A stretch of DNA of 17,085 nt from a bacterium (lineage in GTDB: Bacteria > Patescibacteriota > JABMPQ01 > JAQVVF01): positions 1 to 17,085 of the forward strand of contig JAUWOX010000006.1 of NCBI GenBank assembly GCA_030611905.1, in the 5' to 3' direction. A model generated the notes under the pieces. The model saw nothing but the letters and a program-made list of their open reading frames with translations, ran no database searches and was not told the origin of the DNA. A program made the translations under genes and the position numbers. Positions 12,063-17,085 of this stretch are shown one piece after another. The number at the start of each line of letters is the position of its first letter. Position 1 is the stretch's first letter.

Positions 12063-13498
12063 TGTCAACTGCAAAAAAAATATCCAGAAATGTCTTCTGG
12101 CTTTTAATTGCTGAAATAGTTGGGAAGGGTTTTGGATTTATAATTACGGTGCTAATTTCACGCTACTTAAAGGAGGCTGGTTTTGGGATCTACAGCTTTG
12201 TTTTTTCTTTCGTGGTATTTTTTGCTATCATAGCAGACTTTGGACTCAACAATTTTACGATTAGAGAGCTATCAAGAAATAAACCTCTGACCTCGAAATT
12301 GATTGGGAATATAATCCCATTCAAGATCTTAATCACGTCAATTTTATTTGTAGTTATGACCTTGACAACTTTTTTGATCGACAAACCGCTGGAGGTAAAA
12401 TTATTAATTATCATAGCTGGTTGCTCGCTTTTCATCGGATCATTTACGAGCTTATTCCTTTCAGTTTTTCGTGCTTTTGAGCGCATGTATTTTAATATTT
12501 TTGTTGTTTTGTCTGAAAAGATAACTATGTTATTGTGCGTATTATTGATTATCTTTTGGGACAAGGGCCTTGTAGCGATTGTAGGTGCTACGTGTTTATC
12601 TTTTTTGGCTAGCTTAAGTGTTGCTTATTATATATTGAGAAAATATTTTACAAAATTCCAATTACAATTCGATCGAGCTTTTTTATCAAAAATCCTGCAT
12701 GCCAGTATGTTTTTTGTAATCACAGATATTTTTATAATCATATATTTTAAAATTGATATAGTTATGTTATCGATGATGAGGGGTGATGTTGAAACTGGTC
12801 TGTACAGCGCTGCATATAATTTGATTTTTGCTTGTATGTTTATTCCTGCAGTTATGGCTTTGGCCATGTATCCCACCTTGTCTCGTTTTTTTAAAATTTC
12901 TATAAAGAAAATTGCTGATTCTACTTCCAAACTGTTGAAATATTTTTTAATTGCTTCAGCGCCTTTTGTATTAGCTTTTTTTATTATGGCTGATTTTATT
13001 ATTAATCTGGTTTATGGTAAGGATTTTATGAATTCAGTTACTGCCTTTAGATATTTGAGCATTGTGTTAGTTTTTGTTTTTTTAAACTTTTGTTTAGGCA
13101 CTATAGTAAATTCTATAAATAAACAAAAAATAGGCACCTACTTTAGTGCCGTAGGTGCTTTATTAAATATCGTTGTTAATTTATTATTGATTCCTATTTA
13201 TGGCGTACTTGGCGCTGTAGTGGCGACCATTGCAACAGAGGGCATCTTGAGTTTACTATATTTATTTTATGTTAATAAGCAATTTAAAATATTTAATGCG
13301 AAAACTCTATTTAAATCCGCAAGATTGGCTCTAATAGTAATTATTACTGGCCTGACTGTCTATCTCTGTAGAGACTTTAACCAAATATTGGTTTTTATTT
13401 TATCAATGATTGTTTTTTCTACTCTTTTATTTGCTTTTAGAATATTCAATTCGCAAGATCGTCGATATGTAAATGAAATTTTAAAAAATAAATTCTAA
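12062..13498 (+). CDS. Wzx-like polysaccharide/lipid-linked oligosaccharide flippase
   Basis: This polytopic membrane protein (478 aa) of the MOP/polysaccharide-synthesis superfamily has roughly 12-14 helices across its length. The N-terminal pattern SRNVFWLLIAEIVGKGFGF, ISRYLKEAGFGIYSF and the FGLNNFTIRELSR loop are typical of Wzx/RfbX proteins. It should flip lipid-linked glycan repeats across the cytoplasmic membrane. I chose the ATG at 12062; a GTG one codon earlier is possible, but the TGATG overlap with the upstream stop makes 12062 likely. Its stop codon overlaps that of the minus-strand glycosyltransferase gene (13495-13498), with no terminator between. Function within this locus is strongly supported by neighbours; the glycan it carries is unknown. 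Confidence 0.88.
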   Translation: MSTAKKISRNVFWLLIAEIVGKGFGFIITVLISRYLKEAGFGIYSFVFSFVVFFAIIADFGLNNFTIRELSRNKPLTSKLIGNIIPFKILITSILFVVMTLTTFLIDKPLEVKLLIIIAGCSLFIGSFTSLFLSVFRAFERMYFNIFVVLSEKITMLLCVLLIIFWDKGLVAIVGATCLSFLASLSVAYYILRKYFTKFQLQFDRAFLSKILHASMFFVITDIFIIIYFKIDIVMLSMMRGDVETGLYSAAYNLIFACMFIPAVMALAMYPTLSRFFKISIKKIADSTSKLLKYFLIASAPFVLAFFIMADFIINLVYGKDFMNSVTAFRYLSIVLVFVFLNFCLGTIVNSINKQKIGTYFSAVGALLNIVVNLLLIPIYGVLGAVVATIATEGILSLLYLFYVNKQFKIFNAKTLFKSARLALIVIITGLTVYLCRDFNQILVFILSMIVFSTLLFAFRIFNSQDRRYVNEILKNKF

Positions 13499-14643
13499 CA
13501 ATCATAGACCCTTTCAAATATTTTTTTTATTTTATGTCCGACTTTTTTAGAATTAAATAATTCTTGCGATTTTTTTCTGGCCTTTAGTCCTAGAGTTTCT
13601 CTAAGGCTTTGGTTATTATGTAATTTTTTAAGTTCTTGTGTTAAGCTATAGACATCTGCTGGCGGAACAAGTATTCCTGCGTCCCCGATTACTTCAGGAA
13701 TGGAACCCGAAAAGGCAGAAATGATTGGTTTTTGGCAGGCCATGCTTTCGATAAAGACCATGCCAAATTGTTCTTGCCAATTTTGAGTTGGAATGCTAGG
13801 GAGTACAAAGACATCAGCCAAATTATGAATTTCCGGAAGAAGTGAATAAGAAACATGCTTAATTATTTTGATATTTTTTGATATTTTTAGTTTGCTGGCT
13901 AGATTCTGTAAATAATCATATTTTTCTCCGTCGCCTATGATTAATAATTTGATTTTCTCATTTTGATCAATTAACGGCTTGACTGCCTTAATTATGTCTT
14001 GAATTCCTTTTTCCCATGTTAAGCGGCCGATACTCAAAATGATAAAATCATCATTTGTAAATCCGATTTTTTTTAAATACTCTTCATTTTTTTCTTTTGG
14101 TGCAAATCGATTAGTATCGATGCCCATATATAAGGTAGTTATTCTTTGGTGATCAACCCCTTCTAGAATTAAGGCATTCTTCGCCCTTTTGGTTGTAGCT
14201 ATAAAATGATCAGCTTCTTCAATGGCTCTTCTCTTGTTTTCTATTTGTTTTTTAAACATTTCATTGGCAAAAGGAATGTTTTCCCAGACCGTGACAATCA
14301 CTTTTTGTTTAGGGTTGCTTTTTTTGGAATTTAATGCTTGAATTGTGTAAGGATAAAAAGTTTCGATTGTATTGATAATGTCAAATTTTTTGAGGTAATT
14401 AGTTAGAAAAAAAGGATAATCAATATTGCCAAAAAGCATCTTCCCTAGATAATGGCCGTATGTTATATTATTAAGCGGCTTGGCTAACGAATAAAATTTT
14501 TTTAAAGGAAATTTTATTGCTGACGTATCAAAAAGATTGGGCTTTGCATAAATTCCCTCAACTTTAAAATATTTTGCAAGTGGTTCGTAGTTTTGCATTT
14601 CCCACTTATTGATTGTGGCTCCTCGTAAAATGGCTATGTTCAT
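13495..14643 (-). CDS. GT4 family glycosyltransferase, inverted within the locus
   Basis: This 382-residue GT-B protein carries a C-terminal Glycos_transf_1 domain: the donor-binding strand SIGRLTWEKG (204-213), IIGDGEKYDYL (235-245), and the EX7E motif E291-E299 in EQFGMVFIE, followed by GSIPEVIGDAG and LVPP. The N-terminal acceptor domain spans about 1-190. It transfers a sugar from a nucleotide donor with retention; donor and acceptor are not readable. It is the only minus-strand gene in the glycan locus. Its 3' end overlaps the flippase stop by 4 nt, and its start is 20 bp from the divergent glycosyltransferase. A TAAATT (14654-14649) lies 5 nt before the ATG. A local inversion or insertion is a plausible origin. 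Confidence 0.88.
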   Translation of the reverse strand: MNIAILRGATINKWEMQNYEPLAKYFKVEGIYAKPNLFDTSAIKFPLKKFYSLAKPLNNITYGHYLGKMLFGNIDYPFFLTNYLKKFDIINTIETFYPYTIQALNSKKSNPKQKVIVTVWENIPFANEMFKKQIENKRRAIEEADHFIATTKRAKNALILEGVDHQRITTLYMGIDTNRFAPKEKNEEYLKKIGFTNDDFIILSIGRLTWEKGIQDIIKAVKPLIDQNEKIKLLIIGDGEKYDYLQNLASKLKISKNIKIIKHVSYSLLPEIHNLADVFVLPSIPTQNWQEQFGMVFIESMACQKPIISAFSGSIPEVIGDAGILVPPADVYSLTQELKKLHNNQSLRETLGLKARKKSQELFNSKKVGHKIKKIFERVYDC

Positions 14644-14663
14644 ATTTGAATTTAATCATAAAA

Positions 14664-15830
14664 ATGAAAAAAAAGCAATTAAAAATTGGAATTGATGTAA
14701 CAGGCATCGGACACCTCAAAAAAACAGGCACGGAAATTTTTATTTCAAATTTAATTGAACGCTTAAAGTCTGATGGAAACCATAAGTATATTTTGTATTC
14801 ATATTCTGATTTTCCTGAAGATTTTGAAGTCCCAAATAATTTCGAATTAAAAACTTGCAAATTACGCTCTCCGATTTGGGGTGGTAAATTAATGTTTTTA
14901 TTGTGGAATTCAATTACTTTGCCACTATACATTTTGAAAGATAGGCCTGATTTATTCATATCAACTAATCAGATGGGCCCTCTGTTCTGTCCATGTAAAT
15001 CAATGGTTGTAATTCATGACATTTCATTTATTACACAACAAGATTGTTTTACTTGGTGGGATCGTATTGTTTTCACAAAATTTGCCAAGCTTTCTATAGA
15101 AAGAGCTAATGTTGTAGTTGCTGATTCGCGGTCAACTCAGAAAGACATATTAAATCATTACAAAATACATAAAGATAAAGTTAAGGTCATTTATCTGGGC
15201 TATGATAGGAATGCATTTAAGATTAATTCGCAGGATGATATTAATGAGATTCGTGCAAAATATAATTTGCACGATGAAAAATACATTATCTTCATTGGCA
15301 CATTGCAAAAACGAAAAAATCTAGAAACATTAATATGCGCCCTTAATGAGCTTAAAATGACTGATAAATTTTCTCACAAGTTAGTCGTGGTTGGTCAAAA
15401 GGGCTGGCTATATAATGAAATTTTTGAAACAATAAAAAAATATAATTTGGAGAACGATGTATTGTTCACTGGCTATATTCCTAGGTCTGATCTTTCACCA
15501 CTAACCTCTGGAGCCGAAGTTTTTATTTTACCTTCTCTATATGAGGGATTCGGAATTCCTATTTTGGAGGCAATGGCGTCTGGCGTTCCTGTTATTGCGA
15601 GCAATATTTCTTCTTTGCCCGAAGTTGTCGGAGATGCAGGCCTGTTAATAGATAATCCGAAATCAAGAGATGAGATTGCGCAAAAGTTGCGACAAGTAAT
15701 CAATAATAAAGAACTTAGAGATACTTTAATAAAAAAAGGACTGAATCAAACAAAAAAGTTTTCTTGGGAAAAAACAGGTAGAGAATATCTTGACATAATG
15801 CAGTCCTTAATTAGTAGAAATGAAAATTAA
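14664..15830 (+). CDS. GT4 family glycosyltransferase (mannosyltransferase-like)
   Basis: The ATG at 14664 (MKKKQLKIGIDVTG) is preferred over an upstream in-frame ATG at 14613, whose extra 17 residues lie inside the divergent gene and do not resemble the family. The 388-residue product has an N-terminal domain with KTGTEIFISNL (acceptor loop) and VVIHDISF, and a C-terminal domain with FIGTLQKRKNLETLI (210-224), VVGQKGW (242-248), LFTGYIPRSDL and the EX7E pair E294-E302 in EGFGIPILE. The GT4 subfamily with IGTLQ.RKN often uses GDP-mannose-type donors, so GDP-mannose or GDP-rhamnose is plausible but not shown. The gene ends with an 11-nt overlap with the next glycosyltransferase. Confidence 0.88.
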   Translation: MKKKQLKIGIDVTGIGHLKKTGTEIFISNLIERLKSDGNHKYILYSYSDFPEDFEVPNNFELKTCKLRSPIWGGKLMFLLWNSITLPLYILKDRPDLFISTNQMGPLFCPCKSMVVIHDISFITQQDCFTWWDRIVFTKFAKLSIERANVVVADSRSTQKDILNHYKIHKDKVKVIYLGYDRNAFKINSQDDINEIRAKYNLHDEKYIIFIGTLQKRKNLETLICALNELKMTDKFSHKLVVVGQKGWLYNEIFETIKKYNLENDVLFTGYIPRSDLSPLTSGAEVFILPSLYEGFGIPILEAMASGVPVIASNISSLPEVVGDAGLLIDNPKSRDEIAQKLRQVINNKELRDTLIKKGLNQTKKFSWEKTGREYLDIMQSLISRNEN

Positions 15831-16911
15831 TATCATCTTGCCATTTATTGCACTTACCGGAGGAATAAAATTTTTTTTTGAACATGCGAATTGTTTATCG
15901 AGAAGGGGGCATGTGGTTAATGTAATATATCCCATTGTTCCTTATTTCTTAGGAAAAAGTTTTTTCAGTCCAGTTGATTGGTTGAATCATTTGACTAGAT
16001 TTAAGAATGAGTCATTTTTGACCTATCCTAATTGGTATAATAAAAAAATTGATTTTAATTTAAAAAGGGTGGCAAGAATTTCTGACCACACTGTTCCGAA
16101 TGCCGATGTTACCCTGGCGACTGCTTGGCCAACTGCATACGATGTAAGTAGACTAGGTGAGAATAAGGGCAAAAAGATATATTTTGTTTTGCATTACGAA
16201 TCTGACATGGGCATAAAAAAACGAATCGATGAAACCTATGCCTTGCCATTAACAATAGTTGCCTTGAGCAATCGAACGGCAAAAAACATCTCATCGTTAT
16301 TTAAGCGTAAAATTAGAGGCGTTATCAACGCTGGGGTAGATTTAAAAGAATTCTCAGCTATTGACTATGCGAAAGACAATAGACGAAAAAAAGTCTTGCT
16401 TTATTTTGATCAAAGTAGTCTTCGAAAGGGATGGAGCGATGGATTAGAAGCCTTAAAAATCACGAAAAAGCACGTAAGAGATATTGATATACAAATATTC
16501 GGAGCAGATAAGCCGATAGAGGGCTTTGAAGATGCTGCTATTGTAAAAAGGCCGGTTAATACTAATCAATTAAGAAGATTATATTCGGAAGCCGACATTT
16601 TTATTTACCCTAGCCGGCATGAGGGGGTTGGACTGCCGCCCATGGAAGCCATGGCTTGTAAATGCGCGACTGTCATTACTAATACCGGTGCCGTGGAAGA
16701 TTATGCAATTCAGGGCAAAACAGCGCTTGTAGTTCCGCCTGAGAACCCTGACGCATTAGCTAGTGGAATAATTAAACTGCTAAAAGACGAAGAGCTAGCG
16801 AAAGAAATTTCTTTAGCTGGATACAATTACATGAAGAATTTTAGCTGGGAAAAGCAGGCGATAAAATTTGAAAATTTATTGCATAAAATTTACCAAAAGA
16901 ATGAAAAATAA
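15820..16911 (+). CDS. GT4 family glycosyltransferase
   Basis: This 363-residue GT-B protein has an N-terminal loop LTGGIKFFFEHANCLSRRGH (12-31) typical of acceptor-binding domains in this family. The C-terminal Glycos_transf_1 domain contains LLYFDQSSLRKGWSDGLEAL (193-212), IQIFGAD (224-230), the RLYSEADIFIYPSRHEG stretch and EX7E residues E268 and E276 (EGVGLPPME). NTGAVEDY and ALVVPPENPDALA follow. The RKGW in place of the usual R-x-K-N/G loop matches rhamnan-type or WsaF-like glycosyltransferases only loosely, so I do not name the substrate. The ATG lies inside the end of the preceding gene (11-nt overlap), and the same type of overlap links it to the next gene, suggesting a coupled run. 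Confidence 0.85.
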   Translation: MKINIILPFIALTGGIKFFFEHANCLSRRGHVVNVIYPIVPYFLGKSFFSPVDWLNHLTRFKNESFLTYPNWYNKKIDFNLKRVARISDHTVPNADVTLATAWPTAYDVSRLGENKGKKIYFVLHYESDMGIKKRIDETYALPLTIVALSNRTAKNISSLFKRKIRGVINAGVDLKEFSAIDYAKDNRRKKVLLYFDQSSLRKGWSDGLEALKITKKHVRDIDIQIFGADKPIEGFEDAAIVKRPVNTNQLRRLYSEADIFIYPSRHEGVGLPPMEAMACKCATVITNTGAVEDYAIQGKTALVVPPENPDALASGIIKLLKDEELAKEISLAGYNYMKNFSWEKQAIKFENLLHKIYQKNEK

Positions 16912-17085
16912 TTATAAAATATATTTTTTTCCAGAAGGAAAAGAACACATTGATGCCGCTAGTAGATATCGTTGCTTTGCTATTTATAAAAAATTTAGGG
17001 CTCGAGGAATAAGTTGTGAAATTATTGATTCCCCTTTTGCAAAAGACTTAAGCAAATTTTTTATACTAAAGAAATTTGTTTTTTT
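16901..17085 (+). CDS. Probable glycosyltransferase, N-terminus only (runs off the right edge)
   Basis: ATG at 16901 opens 61 codons without a stop to the window end. The start, MKNNYKIYFFPEG, is followed by HIDAASRYRCFAIYKKFRARGISCEIID (about residues 16-43). ASSRYR-like segments before a GI..EI.. strand open many GT4-like proteins of surface-glycan loci. The C-terminal catalytic domain is not in the window, so the assignment rests on this segment and on the context of two preceding glycosyltransferases. The start overlaps the previous gene's end by 11 nt. Confidence 0.6.
   Translation, partial: MKNNYKIYFFPEGKEHIDAASRYRCFAIYKKFRARGISCEIIDSPFAKDLSKFFILKKFVF

Noticed and set aside
12190..12930. 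Minus-strand open frames inside the flippase gene.
   Set aside because: They are antisense to a clear membrane-protein gene, have no recognisable domains and reflect its skewed codon composition.
14606..14959. A 117-codon minus-strand frame across the divergent glycosyltransferase starts.
   Set aside because: It overlaps the 5' ends of two well-supported genes on both strands and its product resembles nothing.

Overview
The window is about 17 kb of AT-rich DNA (roughly one third G+C by eye), probably from an uncultivated bacterium of the Patescibacteria/CPR type. The clues are the low G+C, very tight gene packing, almost no Shine-Dalgarno sites, a DUF5674 gene, a secreted FG-GAP repeat protein and a bacterial-style surface-glycan locus next to an archaeal-type glycerol-1-phosphate dehydrogenase. 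This is inference: there is no rRNA or tRNA to fix the phylum. I see no mobile element, CRISPR array or RNA gene.

Layout. (1) Positions 1-1847, minus strand: the start of a secreted FG-GAP protein that runs off the left edge, and a zinc-dependent sn-glycerol-1-phosphate dehydrogenase. (2) Positions 1848-2410: a compact divergent promoter region, a small unrecognised plus-strand gene with the only strong Shine-Dalgarno in the window, and a convergent intergenic space with two perfect hairpins. (3) Positions 2411-6460, minus strand: a sulfate-activation cluster reading, in transcription order, ribbon-helix-helix regulator, TauE/TSUP permease, CysD and CysN (the two ATP sulfurylase subunits), and a small alkaline-phosphatase-superfamily phosphodiesterase. 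No APS kinase, APS/PAPS reductase or sulfotransferase is visible. Most gaps between these genes carry inverted repeats. A 15-bp core motif occurs three times around tauE; two copies form a 17-bp inverted repeat over the likely tauE -10 box.

(4) Positions 6549-13498, plus strand: a surface-polysaccharide operon. It holds a DUF1616-like membrane protein, a LicC/PntC-like nucleotidyltransferase, UDP-galactopyranose mutase (glf), GDP-mannose 4,6-dehydratase (gmd), DUF5674 and a second small unknown protein, a GDP-4-keto-6-deoxymannose reductase (rmd-like), a SAM methyltransferase and a Wzx-like flippase. A near-consensus promoter (TTGCCA, 17 bp, TATAAT) sits in front of it and overlaps the start codon of the divergent regulator gene. 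(5) Positions 13495-17085: glycosyltransferases, the first inverted on the minus strand, then two complete and one partial on the plus strand.

How they work together: Gmd plus the Rmd-like reductase should give GDP-D-rhamnose and Glf should give UDP-galactofuranose. The GT4 enzymes would build a glycan from these, and the flippase would export it. The sulfur cluster would import an oxyanion and make adenylyl sulfate (APS); where that APS goes is not answered inside the window. No Wzy polymerase or priming transferase is visible, so the locus probably continues to the right.
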